Notes: generated by a model from the sequence alone, not told the origin. DNA of 64,000 bases from Amycolatopsis camponoti (GCF_902497555.1 NZ_CABVGP010000002.1:2740501-2804500), one strand, 5' to 3'; counted from the first letter of the stretch, positions 41,759 to 51,010 are shown. Numbers and translations are program-made.

Positions 41759-42274
41759 TTGGATGTGCCGTCGAATGTTCTGCTGCCGGGTGAGCGGTTG
41801 CTGTGGTCGGGACGGCCACAGCGTTTCACCCTTGCTCGGTTCGACTGGCTTCAGCTCGTCTTCGGGCTGTCCTGGTTGATCGCGACCATCGTGGTCCCGG
41901 TGGCCAGGCACCAATCGCTGTCGTTCTTGGCCTGGGTCGTCGGGGTGGGAGGTGTCGCGTCCCTCTGGGTGCCGGTCGTCGTCAGGTTGCGGGGGCGGCG
42001 CGGTGTCGAGTACGTCGTGACCGACCGGCGGATCGTGCTGGCCGATCGCTTCTCGGGGAGGACGCGCGCATCGGCGTATCTGGGCACGTTGCCGCCGCCG
42101 GTGGTCCGGATCCGGCGAGACGGCAGCGGAACCATCGTCTTCGGCAGGTTCTCGCGTGCCCGTGTGATGCCCCCTCCTTCGTTGGGGCCCCTGGTGTTGA
42201 CGGGACTGGTCGCCGTGCCGGAGGCCGGGCGTGTTCGCGATCTGATCGCGTGGGCGCAGGCCGGGCAGGCCTGA
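41759..42274 (+). CDS. PH-domain-like membrane protein
   Basis: The 171-residue protein starts DVPSNVLLPGERLLWSGRPQ, the usual opening of bacterial bPH-type proteins, has two membrane helices (about 35-70) and a beta-rich C-terminal part with GVEYVVTDRRIVLADRFSGR. TTG 41759 lies 5 nt after GGGAGG; GTG 41765 is an alternative. Function is unknown, probably at the membrane. Confidence 0.68.
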   Translation: MDVPSNVLLPGERLLWSGRPQRFTLARFDWLQLVFGLSWLIATIVVPVARHQSLSFLAWVVGVGGVASLWVPVVVRLRGRRGVEYVVTDRRIVLADRFSGRTRASAYLGTLPPPVVRIRRDGSGTIVFGRFSRARVMPPPSLGPLVLTGLVAVPEAGRVRDLIAWAQAGQA

Positions 42275-42348
42275 CCTCACCCGGCATCCGCCCATCGGCG
42301 TGAGCGTGCGTCGTGGCAGGATGACGGGCACCTTCCGCGCCGCACCGG

Positions 42349-43125
42349 TCAACGAGCTGAAATCCGCCGAGTTTCGATCACCTTGGTGTTGTAGTAGGCA
42401 CCGTTCACGACCGTCGTCTCGACAAGGACCTCGAAATGTTTCATCTTTTTCAGCCTGCGGAGGAGCTTCCGGTCTCCGAGTTTCTCCGCTGCGGCTGCGG
42501 TGCCATGTTCCCAGCAGCCCGCCACGATGACGATTTCCGACGTATCCGGAGCCAAGGGGTTCGGCGTCCGGATGATCAAGGCGTGGTCTCTGACCGGATA
42601 GCCTGACTCCTCGTACTGCGGCGCCAGCGTTCGGCCTGATCTCAGGTCGTTCACGACGTGCGCCTCGTGGTCCGGATCTTCGGCGAAAGCGTAGGAGACT
42701 ACTCCGTCCAGCTTCGCCAGCATGGTCCTCGTCACGTCGTTAGCCACCGGCCCGCCGATCAGGACGAGGTCGGAACTCAGTTCACGCGGGGTCAATTGCT
42801 TCGACTCGGTGATCTTCCCGGCGAAGCCCAGCTTGCGGAGCTGGGCTTCGATTTCAACGAGGGCCTGGATGTCACCCATGCCGACCACGCCGGCTCTGGC
42901 CCACCGTTGCCGCGGTCCGAAGTCGTGGGCTCCCAGGACGATCAGCGGGTGGCGGCCACCCAGCGCCCGCCAGAATCTGCGCGCACGGACCAGCTTCAGG
43001 CGTCGTCTCGCGGTCGTCGTCGACCAGACCAGCACGCCCCCGATGGCTGCCGCGATCAGATTGCTGGAGATGTCGGGGAAGGCTTGGACCAGCCAGCCAC
43101 CGATTCCTCCGACAGCCGGCTCCAT
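42349..43125 (-). CDS. Membrane-anchored protein of unknown function beside the conflict-system genes
   Basis: The 258-residue protein has one membrane segment (about 18-36) and a soluble domain with IVLGAHDFGPRQRWARAGVV, SSDLVLIGGPVANDVTR, HALIIRTPNPLAPDTSEIVI and VAGCWEHGTAAAAEKLG. The glycine-rich loops LIGGPVAN and AGCWEHGTAAAA suggest a nucleotide- or sugar-binding Rossmann-like fold. I do not recognise the family with certainty. It is on the same strand as the trypsin-CHAT gene, 251 bp downstream, and could be an effector or sensor of that system. Confidence 0.6.
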   Translation of the reverse strand: MEPAVGGIGGWLVQAFPDISSNLIAAAIGGVLVWSTTTARRRLKLVRARRFWRALGGRHPLIVLGAHDFGPRQRWARAGVVGMGDIQALVEIEAQLRKLGFAGKITESKQLTPRELSSDLVLIGGPVANDVTRTMLAKLDGVVSYAFAEDPDHEAHVVNDLRSGRTLAPQYEESGYPVRDHALIIRTPNPLAPDTSEIVIVAGCWEHGTAAAAEKLGDRKLLRRLKKMKHFEVLVETTVVNGAYYNTKVIETRRISAR

Positions 43126-43376
43126 TCACAACACCCCCATCGACACGAGTCCGCTTACCCAGTCGCACTCAGCCTAGGTCCTGTTACTGCCTGCTTAGCT
43201 GCTCGGTCAGCACCGCGCGGAGCTTGCCCGGGACACAGCAGCTGCACCCGCCGCCATCAGCCACAGTTCGGCCGCGTCGGTTATAGCACGCTCTGCGGCC
43301 TGAGCGGGTGTCGGTATAGCAGGTCGAGTAGATGGTCAACATACTGAAAGTGGTGCACCAGCGAGGTGCCCAGTGG

Positions 43377-46300
43377 CTATTCGTTATGCCCATAGATTTC
43401 CAAAACAGTAGTGAGTGCAGTAGCCGCGTCTTCGCCGATAGCTCCTCGAACTGCCTCGTCAAATCTTTGTGCCCCTACCACATCGCGCAGGGACTGAAGT
43501 CGGCGAAGATCAAAAACCTGTTCGTGCAGATTCAGCTGAACGCGCACGTGGGCGGCGTGCGCGTGATGCGCGACAGCACCGATATGGTCGTTCATTGCTT
43601 CAGCGAGAGTTCCAAGCTGACTGGTTGTGATGGCCATGCCGGGGCGGTCGCCGAGCTCTTCGTCGATGGTAAGTGCGTCGGTGTAGCGGCGTTCGGCTTC
43701 GGTGTAGTCACCCCGGGCTTGGGCAAGGATGCCGAGTTGGTAGTAGGTGATGGCCATGCCGGCGCGGTCGCCGAGCTCCTCCAGGATGGTGAGTGCGACG
43801 GTGTAGCGGCGTTCGGCTTCGGTGTAGTCACCGCGGGCCCGGGCAAGGATGCCGAGCTGCCCGTAGCTGCGGGCCATGTCGGCGCGGTTGCCGAGCTCCT
43901 CGTTGATGGTGAGTGCGTCGGTGTAGCGGCGTTCGGCTTCGGTGTAGTCACCCCGGTCCTGGGCGAGGGTGCCGAGTTGGTGGTAGGTGCTGGCCATGCC
44001 GGCGCGGTCGCCGAGCTCCTTTTTGATGGTGAGGGAGTTGGTGTAGCGGCGTTCTGCTTCGGTGTAGTCACCCCGGGCTTGGGCGAGGGTGCCGAGTTGG
44101 TGGTAGGTGATGGCCATGCCGGGGCGGTCGCCGAACTCCTTTTTGATGGTGAGGGAGTCGGTGTAGCGGCGTTCTGCTTCGGTGTAGTCACCCCGGGCCT
44201 GGGCCAGCATGCCTAGCTGCCCGTAGCTACTGGCCATCCTGGCGCGGTCGCCGAGCTCCTCCAGGATGGTGAGTGCGTCGGTGTAGCGGCGTTCGGCTTC
44301 GGTGTAGTCACCCCGGGCTTGGGCGAGGATGCCGAGTTGGTGTTGCCACGGTACTTGCTGATCTACTGTCCGTGCCAGGACAGCGAGTGTGTGATGGATA
44401 AGTGCCAGTTCGTGATCCCAGCCGCCCACAGCATGAAGTCGGCGAGCGATGGTCCAACTAATTGCTTCTGCCTCGTCTAGTTGGTCGCCTGCGATGAGGT
44501 GGTGGCGCGCTTCCAGAGCGTCGTGCAGATCCGCCTCGCGGTCCTGAGGCCAGACCCTGATGCGCCAGTTCCAGTATTCCGCGGCCTTGCGGTGCGCTTG
44601 CCGCAGCTCGTCGTCGCGGCAGCGGCGTTCGAGAGCGGAGGCGGTCCAGCGATGCACGAACACCACCCCGGCCTCAGAATCCACGGTCAACAGACTGGTC
44701 GCCGCCAATGCCGCTACGAGGTCGCCAAGGTCGTATGAAGATGACCGTGGTGGCATCGGCACAGCCGCGAGCTCGTCGAGATCGGATTGAACCTGGGCCA
44801 GCACGTGCGCCGGCAGCTTGCCGATATCAAACTCGGCCAACGGGATATGTTGCTGCTCAAGCACATCCGAGATGTGTTGCTGTGCGCCTTCATATTCCGG
44901 TACATGTGCGGCGTCCTCGTCGACGTCGCCGATCTGGAACAGCAGCGCATCAAGGCCGAACGGTTCCCGGTAGACGGATGCGCCGAGCAGCAGCTCGCGT
45001 GCACCGGGGTGCTTCTCGAGCGTGCGCAGGAGTGCGTCGAGCAGAACGTCATCGGCGATCAGCGTCACCGTCTGCGCCAGCGCAGCGTCGAGCGTGTCGG
45101 CAGTCACGGCAGCTTGAGCCTTGGGGTGGGCCTGCAGCGCCTTGCTCAGGCGTGCGGTGACGTCGTGGTAACGGGCGTGGCCGTGGTTGAGGAGGGCGTC
45201 GAGGTATTCGAGGCTGCGGGGATGCCCGCCGACCAGTCGCCACACCTTCTCGAGGTCGTCATCGTCCAGCCGGTCCAGTGCCGGCAGCGACCAGATCAGC
45301 TTGAATGTCTCGGCCATCGACATCGGCCCGACCAGCGAAGACCGCAGATGCCGGTGCGCGTCGCCGGGCAGGCTGAACTCATAGCGGGACGTGACCAGCA
45401 ACCGGCTCTCACCCGGATCCGTAGCCCAGCGCGCCAGCAGATTTGCTAGCGCGTCGTCGCCAAGCCGGCGGTTGGTGAGGTTGTCTTCGAAGTTGTCGAG
45501 CACCAGCAGGACCGGGACCTGACTGAACACTTCTTCGCATAAGGCGAGGAACCGGTCTTGCCACGCCTCGCTGACCTGGCTGGCATAGCCGACAATGCGC
45601 AGCAGCTGTTCGTAGCCGCCCTGTGTCGCCAGATGACGGCGAAGCGCGCCGGTCACCGCGGCGAGCACGTCATCCACTGACACTTCGCCCGTACAAACGG
45701 CGACCACCGGAAACTGCAGATGTTGTAGAAGTTCCGCGGCCAAGGTCGTCTTCCCGACGCCGCCGATACCGTGCAGGACGACACCGCTGACCGCACGCCC
45801 CGCAAGAGCGGCCGGCAGAGCTCGCTGCTCGCGACGACGGCCGACGAACTCGCCGTGACCACGCCACAGCAACCCACCCACCGACCTGCTCCTCGGCCAC
45901 GACACCCGTTCCTGCTCTGCCGGATCAAACACCCTCATCGAGCCGGAACCCGCCAGAACAGTGACGACGCTCCATTCGTCCAGCGCCGCCAGGATGCTCT
46001 CTCGCGGATGCTCCGAGGCCGCCAGGTACAGCTGGACGATCCGGCGGGCATCGGCGACCGCGGCGACCACGTCCGGGACCGACGACTGCGCGAGTTCCTG
46101 ATAGACGCGGGCGAACAGCGCGGTGGCGTACCAGTCGGTCACCGAGGTTTCGGTCCCGATGATGGCGCTCGCGCCGTGCTCGATCAGGTTTGCCGCCAGC
46201 GACGGCGCTCCTTCCTCGCCGGGAACGTCGGTGTAGCAAGCGGCCAGGCAGATCACCGGCGGCATCATCCCCGGCGGGACCGCCTCCTCCACCAACTCCT

Positions 46301-47675
46301 CTCCAGTCACCGCCCGCGCTGCGCCGTCGTCGTCTTCGAGCACGAGGACACCGGGGCCACCATGGCATGACAGGTGCAGAACGTGCGCTGGTGCCTCGTC
46401 CAGGGCGGCGCGGATTGCCGCGGTCGTCGCGAACGGCACCACCCGCACGTCCGCGTCACCGGCGCGGGCGCCGCGGACCGCGGCGACCACGTTGCGGAGT
46501 TCGCGTTCGTAGTCCAGCAGCGCACCGCCGCCGCGTTCCGGGGCGGAGATCGCGACCAGGATCCGCAGCGGCCCCGGAATCTTGCGGACCTTCGGTGCCT
46601 GCACCTGACGGAACACGGTGACCAGCGGACACAAGGCCAGCGGTCGCGACGTCACCGGGTCTGGCAGCGACTCCCACGGCAGTCCAGGCCATCCCGGCGC
46701 GTCGATGCCGAGACGGACCGGCACATGTTCGGTTGTGGCGCGCCGCAGCATCCGCGCCAGCGCGTCCGCGATCGGCGCGGGCAGGAACGATTCCGCCAGC
46801 AACTGCCCGGCCCGCCGCAGCGACACTGCTCCTATCGACTCGGCACGTTCCGCGTCGGGCGCGATCGTGCGGTCCACGGCGCCGGCGCCGGCGCCGGCGC
46901 GGGCCCGGGCGCGGTGCGCGTCGCCCAGCACGGCAGCAAGGCCCTCGCTGACCCCGCGATGGGGTGCCGTGATGGCGATGTTCGGGCCGGTCAGTCGGAC
47001 CTCGGTCTCCGACATCGACAGCACCAGATCGACGGCCTCGCCCAGATCCGGCGCGCCGTCGACCACGACGTCAACGACGCCGGCCAGGAGGTTCTCGATG
47101 TCTTCAGTGCGGGCCACCCACACCGAATGCTCCAGCCAGCCGTCCGCCGCGTTGTAGCGGGCCGACACGACCCCGACCACCCGATCGTCGGAGATCCGCC
47201 GGACTGGGGCGCCGCTCATGCCTTTCATGACGTCTTTCGCCGACAACCGTCCCAGCGGGACTTGCCGGTCCCGGGTCGTCCCGCCCGCCCAGTGTCCGGG
47301 TGCGTCGAGGTGCCGGTACTCGTGTTCGGGGTCGTCTACCTCGACGACCCCGGTGACCACGACGGGATCGTTGAGTTCCGTCCAGTCGGTCGCGAACCAC
47401 CCGGTCACCGACCCGGGTAACGGCTGTGACGCCCGCAGTACGGCTAGATCGTGCAGCGGATCGGTCCGGATGACCTGCGCTGTGGTGGGTTCGATCGCGC
47501 CGTTGAGCGCGTCGATGCTGACCGTGTCGTGTTCGGCGCCGCGGCCGAGATCGTTCAGGACGTGCCACGCCGTGACCAACACACTCGGCGACACCTGGAA
47601 ACAGGTACCTACCGAGGCACCCTCGTCATTGAGCACCCGCCCCAGATAGGCACGTATGCGCGAGTCCGGCGGCAT
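43377..47675 (-). CDS. Trypsin-CHAT-NB-ARC-TPR multidomain protein (predicted conflict/defence effector)
   Basis: The 1432-residue protein has four modules. Residues 10-215 are a trypsin-like protease with triad His38 (TAWHVL), Asp76 (HDLAVL) and Ser154 (GMSGAP). Residues 290-580 are a CHAT caspase-like protease with His438 (LHLSCHGGP) and Cys480 (CLAACYTD). Residues 605-900 are an NB-ARC STAND ATPase with Walker A GIGGVGKTT (636-644), Walker B VLLVLDNFED and sensor LLVTSRYE. From about 1115 come six near-identical 40-residue TPRs and a degenerate seventh. Such proteins act as NTP-dependent switches in bacterial conflict systems. Both protease sites look intact. It starts 5 bp after the Trypco1-like gene. 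Confidence 0.88.
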   Translation of the reverse strand: MPPDSRIRAYLGRVLNDEGASVGTCFQVSPSVLVTAWHVLNDLGRGAEHDTVSIDALNGAIEPTTAQVIRTDPLHDLAVLRASQPLPGSVTGWFATDWTELNDPVVVTGVVEVDDPEHEYRHLDAPGHWAGGTTRDRQVPLGRLSAKDVMKGMSGAPVRRISDDRVVGVVSARYNAADGWLEHSVWVARTEDIENLLAGVVDVVVDGAPDLGEAVDLVLSMSETEVRLTGPNIAITAPHRGVSEGLAAVLGDAHRARARAGAGAGAVDRTIAPDAERAESIGAVSLRRAGQLLAESFLPAPIADALARMLRRATTEHVPVRLGIDAPGWPGLPWESLPDPVTSRPLALCPLVTVFRQVQAPKVRKIPGPLRILVAISAPERGGGALLDYERELRNVVAAVRGARAGDADVRVVPFATTAAIRAALDEAPAHVLHLSCHGGPGVLVLEDDDGAARAVTGEELVEEAVPPGMMPPVICLAACYTDVPGEEGAPSLAANLIEHGASAIIGTETSVTDWYATALFARVYQELAQSSVPDVVAAVADARRIVQLYLAASEHPRESILAALDEWSVVTVLAGSGSMRVFDPAEQERVSWPRSRSVGGLLWRGHGEFVGRRREQRALPAALAGRAVSGVVLHGIGGVGKTTLAAELLQHLQFPVVAVCTGEVSVDDVLAAVTGALRRHLATQGGYEQLLRIVGYASQVSEAWQDRFLALCEEVFSQVPVLLVLDNFEDNLTNRRLGDDALANLLARWATDPGESRLLVTSRYEFSLPGDAHRHLRSSLVGPMSMAETFKLIWSLPALDRLDDDDLEKVWRLVGGHPRSLEYLDALLNHGHARYHDVTARLSKALQAHPKAQAAVTADTLDAALAQTVTLIADDVLLDALLRTLEKHPGARELLLGASVYREPFGLDALLFQIGDVDEDAAHVPEYEGAQQHISDVLEQQHIPLAEFDIGKLPAHVLAQVQSDLDELAAVPMPPRSSSYDLGDLVAALAATSLLTVDSEAGVVFVHRWTASALERRCRDDELRQAHRKAAEYWNWRIRVWPQDREADLHDALEARHHLIAGDQLDEAEAISWTIARRLHAVGGWDHELALIHHTLAVLARTVDQQVPWQHQLGILAQARGDYTEAERRYTDALTILEELGDRARMASSYGQLGMLAQARGDYTEAERRYTDSLTIKKEFGDRPGMAITYHQLGTLAQARGDYTEAERRYTNSLTIKKELGDRAGMASTYHQLGTLAQDRGDYTEAERRYTDALTINEELGNRADMARSYGQLGILARARGDYTEAERRYTVALTILEELGDRAGMAITYYQLGILAQARGDYTEAERRYTDALTIDEELGDRPGMAITTSQLGTLAEAMNDHIGAVAHHAHAAHVRVQLNLHEQVFDLRRLQSLRDVVGAQRFDEAVRGAIGEDAATALTTVLEIYGHNE
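43624..44345. repeat. TPR-encoding tandem repeat, 120-bp unit, six copies
   Basis: Six consecutive 120-bp units encode the 40-residue repeat with the core GDYTEAERRYTDALTI, with the next unit degenerate. The DNA is nearly the same between copies, including synonymous sites, which implies recent duplication or gene conversion. Copy number probably varies between strains and may alter ligand recognition. Confidence 0.85.
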
Positions 47676-47680
47676 CAGGG

Positions 47681-48013
47681 TTACTTCGCAGCGTCGGGCT
47701 CGTAGGTCAGCTTCACCTTCAACGTTGCGTCCACAGAGCCGCCCGCAACGATCACATTGCCCTTGGCCGAAAACCCGAGCCCGAACTCGACCTCCAGCTT
47801 TGTTGGCCGCGCCGACTCCGCCGTCAGCTTGCCCAGCACCTCGACCGTCGACGCCGCCGCACCCACGATCACCTCATGCGCGCGACCGAACGCATCCAGC
47901 GCCTTCGCGCCAGCGTCTCCGAGCTTTGACGTCGGTTCCGTCCCCGCCACCGGCACCGTCGCTACCAGTACTTCGACCCCACCGAAACGCATCGGCACAA
48001 CCTGACCAGCCAC
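47681..48013 (-). CDS. Trypsin-co-occurring domain 1 (Trypco1/CU044_2847-like) protein
   Basis: The 110-residue protein is a beta-rich single domain with VPMRFGGVEVLVATVPVAGT, a central helix, and KLEVEFGLGFSAKGNVIVAG then DATLKVKLTYEP. This is the pattern of Trypco1 proteins, which co-occur with trypsin-like STAND proteins. GTG 48013 has GGAGGAG 5 nt upstream. Only 5 bp separate it from the trypsin-CHAT gene, so the two probably form one functional unit. Confidence 0.8.
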   Translation of the reverse strand: MAGQVVPMRFGGVEVLVATVPVAGTEPTSKLGDAGAKALDAFGRAHEVIVGAAASTVEVLGKLTAESARPTKLEVEFGLGFSAKGNVIVAGGSVDATLKVKLTYEPDAAK

Positions 48014-48175
48014 CGTGGCTCCTCCCTCGGGCTACCACAAACAGTCGCTTCTTCCGTCCGCACTGTTACGCAGGGTGCTGATCAACACCAGTGCCGTGGG
48101 CAGATCGCGTCCGCTCTTCGGCACGAGCGGGCATATCGGCTACTGGCAGACGACCGGTGCTTCACAGGTGCGCGG

Positions 48176-48745
48176 TTACGCGTCCGGCTCCCAGGCTGCG
48201 AGCTGCTCCACCGGCTCGATGTCGCCGGTGATTTCCAGGCTGTCGAGCGGGACGTGCTCGTAGAAGCAGAGGACCAGTTCGCTTGCTGTTCCTCGCATCG
48301 CCGCGTCGCCCGGTTCCGCGTCGGCGGCGAGGTCGCCGCGGCGGACGCCGTCGGCGTCGAGGGTCAGGCGCCAGGAGCGGCCCTCGGTGGTGTGCAGGTC
48401 GATGGTCGCCGGGGTGAACGGCCAGGGGACAGTCGTCGCCGAGACGGTGGTCAGGAACTCGTCGACGCCCTCGACCGCGACGTCGGTCGGCAGCGGCTGC
48501 GCGGCCCCCCGGGTGAGCTGGGCGTCGTAGGTGTGGACGGCGATCTCCTGGAGCTGGTGCCGGGCCACGGCCCCGCTGGTCTGCGGGGCCTGCGAGCGGG
48601 GCCACCACGTCCAGCAGCCGCGATCCGGGCCGGCGGCGCGCAGCGCGCCGAGCGTGAGTTCGGTCGACTCGGCGAGCCAGGCGTCCAGGGCTTCGAGGTC
48701 GCGGGGCGCGCTCGGGGCGGCCTTCGGGTCCGTCTTCGCCGGGGG
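48176..48745 (-). pseudogene. 5'-truncated mycothiol-dependent maleylpyruvate isomerase-like gene
   Basis: The frame matches the family from about 60-80 residues into the protein: LDAWLAESTELTLGALRAAG, RGCWTWWPRSQ, QLQEIAVHTYDAQLTRGAAQ and a full C-terminal domain ending PVEQLAAWEPDA. The N-terminal helical domain with its first metal ligands is missing, replaced by unrelated sequence near 48745. It is probably inactive, unless an internal start is used. Confidence 0.7.
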
Positions 48746-48754
48746 CTCGGCGCC

Positions 48755-48832
48755 CTGTCGGTGGCCGGTGAGGGTGAGCCGATCCTGCTGTTGCACGGTT
48801 TTCCGCAGAGCCGGGCGTCCTGGACCGGTGGG
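48755..48832 (+). pseudogene. N-terminal scrap of an alpha/beta hydrolase
   Basis: The plus-strand frame reads LSVAGEGEPILLLHGFPQSR then ASWTG, a typical start of an alpha/beta hydrolase with its oxyanion-hole HGFPQS motif. It is cut off at both sides, next to the truncated isomerase and 9 bp before the TetR gene. It marks a deletion junction. Confidence 0.7.
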
Positions 48833-48840
48833 AGAGTTCG

Positions 48841-49398
48841 ATGGCACGCCAGCGGGACGAGCGGATCGACCAGGCCGTGCTGGCCGCCGTCACCACGCTC
48901 TTGCGCGAGGTCGGCTACCCGGGCCTGACCATGGAGGCCATCGCCCAGCGCGCGGGCACCACCAAGCCCGCCGTCCGCCGCCGGTGGAAAAGTCAGAAAC
49001 ACGTCGTCGTCGCCGCGCTGGCCGAGGAGCGCGCCGGGGTCGTGGAGGTCGACACCGGGTGCACCTGCTGTGACCTTTTCGGACATCTCGAGGCGCTCCG
49101 GCTCGGGATGGCCGACCTGGCCGACGATCCGGAACTGCGGGAGACCTTTCTCGCCGTCGTCTGGGAGCCTCGCCGGGAGGCGTGCGTCGAGTCCTTGAAG
49201 AAGGGTGAGGCGCGTGGGGAGATCCGCCCCGGACTCGACGTCGTCCTCATCGACCTCTTCGCCGCTCCGGTCGTGTTCCGCGTGCTCTTCGGGCATCGGA
49301 AACTCGACCAGGAGTTCGTGCGGGACGTCATAGGCGGCGTCCTGTCCGGAGTGGGCACGGCCGACGGCGGCCGCCTCTGTGCGCACATCGGTCCTTGA
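48841..49398 (+). CDS. TetR family transcriptional regulator
   Basis: The 185-residue regulator has an N-terminal helix-turn-helix (LREVGYPGLTMEAIAQRAGT, TKPAVRRRWKSQ) and a helical ligand domain. A CTCC pair (DTGCTCCDL) near residue 78 could bind metal or sense thiols, but this is speculative. ATG 48841 has GGGAGAG 4 nt upstream. Its original target was perhaps the hydrolase whose remains lie just upstream. Confidence 0.85.
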   Translation: MARQRDERIDQAVLAAVTTLLREVGYPGLTMEAIAQRAGTTKPAVRRRWKSQKHVVVAALAEERAGVVEVDTGCTCCDLFGHLEALRLGMADLADDPELRETFLAVVWEPRREACVESLKKGEARGEIRPGLDVVLIDLFAAPVVFRVLFGHRKLDQEFVRDVIGGVLSGVGTADGGRLCAHIGP

Positions 49399-49430
49399 TG
49401 GACATCAGCGGTTCGTCGCGCCCGACCTGG

Positions 49431-50177
49431 TCAGTGCCGGCTCGGGGAAGCCGTGGTCTCGGCGACGAACTTTTCGGCGACGTCGCGCAGTTTGACGTTC
49501 TGGTCCTGTGACGCCTTGACGAGCAGGTCGAACGCGTCGTCGGACGGGATGCTGTGCAGGGCCATGAGGATGCCCTTGGCCTGGTCGATCACCGCGCGGG
49601 AGTTGAGCGCGGCGCGTAGTTGTCCCATGGTCTCGCGGGCGGTGTGGTGCCGGAGGGTGCTGCGCAGCGCGGATTCGGCGGCGGCGGTGTAGAGGCCCAG
49701 CAGCGCGGCGTCGAGCGCGCCGAAGCTGTTGCCGCCGGTGTCGTAGAGGTTGAGTGAACCGTGGTAGTGGTGGTCGACGAACAGTGGGGCGGACAGGTAG
49801 GCGACGACTGAGTGTTCGTTCGCGGCCGCGGTGAATTCGGGCCATTGTGCTGCGGCTTCGGTCACCCTGACGCGTTGGAGTTCGCCGGTGCGGGCGGCCT
49901 CCAGGCACGGGCCTCGCCCGGCGTCGTACTGAGCCTGGTCGACGTGGTGCGCGCTGTCACCGGTCGCTGTCGCGGTGTACGGGGCGCCGTCGCGCAGCAG
50001 GGTGATGCTGGCGATTTCCGCGTCCGGCACCGCATGCATGACCTGCCGGCACACTCGCTGCAGAACGACCAGCAGTTCCTCTTCTTCGGCGATGGTGCCG
50101 GTCAGGCGATCCAGCGCGTCGGTCACGTCGTCCACTCTTCGTGCGGCGTCCCGCTCGGACAGCAGGTTGTCTTCCAT
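49431..50177 (-). CDS. GAF-ANTAR antiterminator regulator (3)
   Basis: The 248-residue protein has a GAF domain (about 25-170, with DAGRGPCLEAARTGELQRVR and SAPLFVDHHYHGSLNLYDTG) and an ANTAR domain (LRAALNSRAVIDQAKGILMA). It is the third in the window and, by eye, closer to the copy at 29431. ATG 50177 has GAGGGAG upstream; an ATG or GTG further upstream at 50216 is less well placed. Confidence 0.88.
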   Translation of the reverse strand: MEDNLLSERDAARRVDDVTDALDRLTGTIAEEEELLVVLQRVCRQVMHAVPDAEIASITLLRDGAPYTATATGDSAHHVDQAQYDAGRGPCLEAARTGELQRVRVTEAAAQWPEFTAAANEHSVVAYLSAPLFVDHHYHGSLNLYDTGGNSFGALDAALLGLYTAAAESALRSTLRHHTARETMGQLRAALNSRAVIDQAKGILMALHSIPSDDAFDLLVKASQDQNVKLRDVAEKFVAETTASPSRH

Positions 50178-50335
50178 GTCGTGCTCCCTCGCGGCGGGCT
50201 CGGCGTCTCCGACCACAGTAAGCGTCGCCTGGCGGCCCAGGCAGGGTGGGCGTTGATGCCGGGCCTCCGCTCACCGCGGCGGTCCTGCCGCACCGGACTC
50301 GGGAACGCGACTCGGCCACCTTGATCGCCGGGGTG

Positions 50336-51010
50336 TTATCGGGGAATCGCCGTGACCACAATGTTGTCCAGGTAGTTCCTCGTCTTTCGGTCGAACGTGC
50401 CACCGCAGGTGAACAACGTGACGCGAGGGCTGCCCTCGGTGTCGAAGTAGGTCCGCAGGTCGATGTCTTCCTTGGGAATCTGCTCGCGCGCGGTGACGAC
50501 GTAAGTGCGTGTCTTGCCGTCGTCGCCAATGAGTTGCAGTGACGATCCGGGCCGCACTCGGTGCAACTGGAAGAAGGCGCCGGGGCCGGATTCCGCGCTG
50601 TCGACGTGGCCGCCGATGACCAGCGACCCGGTATTCGCGTCGAGTCCGGGGCCGTACCGGTACCAGCCGACGGCGCCTACGTCGCGGGGCGCGTCGAAGG
50701 CGCCGGTCTCGTCCACTCCCGCGGGCAGCACCGTCGCCGTCACGCCGATTTCCGGCAGCTTAAGCACCGTCGGGTTGATGACCCGCGTCGGCGTCGGCAA
50801 CTCGGCGGCACTGGTCGGCGGTGCGGTGGTTTCCGGGGTGACCGAGGGCGGCGCCGTGGTGGCGAGGGCGACGACTTCTCGCTGTGGTTGTGAGGTCGAC
50901 GCAACGGTGCCGGCCACCGCGAGGACGACTCCGGCGGCGACGAACGTCGCACCGAGGTGGCGGTGCGCCCCGGCGAACCGGGACGCACCGCCATGCGCGG
51001 GTCCGCTCAT
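50336..51010 (-). CDS. Class F sortase
   Basis: The 224-residue enzyme has a membrane helix (20-37), a Thr/Pro-rich linker and a sortase core with catalytic His135 (VIGGHVDS), Cys202 (LFTCGG) and Arg211 (TRNYLDNI). Class F sortases anchor surface proteins in actinobacteria. It overlaps the DUF4397 gene by 4 bp (ATGA), so that protein is the likely substrate, although its C-terminus carries no clear LPxTG. Confidence 0.9.
   Translation of the reverse strand: MSGPAHGGASRFAGAHRHLGATFVAAGVVLAVAGTVASTSQPQREVVALATTAPPSVTPETTAPPTSAAELPTPTRVINPTVLKLPEIGVTATVLPAGVDETGAFDAPRDVGAVGWYRYGPGLDANTGSLVIGGHVDSAESGPGAFFQLHRVRPGSSLQLIGDDGKTRTYVVTAREQIPKEDIDLRTYFDTEGSPRVTLFTCGGTFDRKTRNYLDNIVVTAIPR

Noticed and set aside
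43624..44345. CRISPR-like regular repeats
   Set aside because: The repeats are 120-bp coding units of TPRs in a continuous frame, with no unique spacers and no cas genes.
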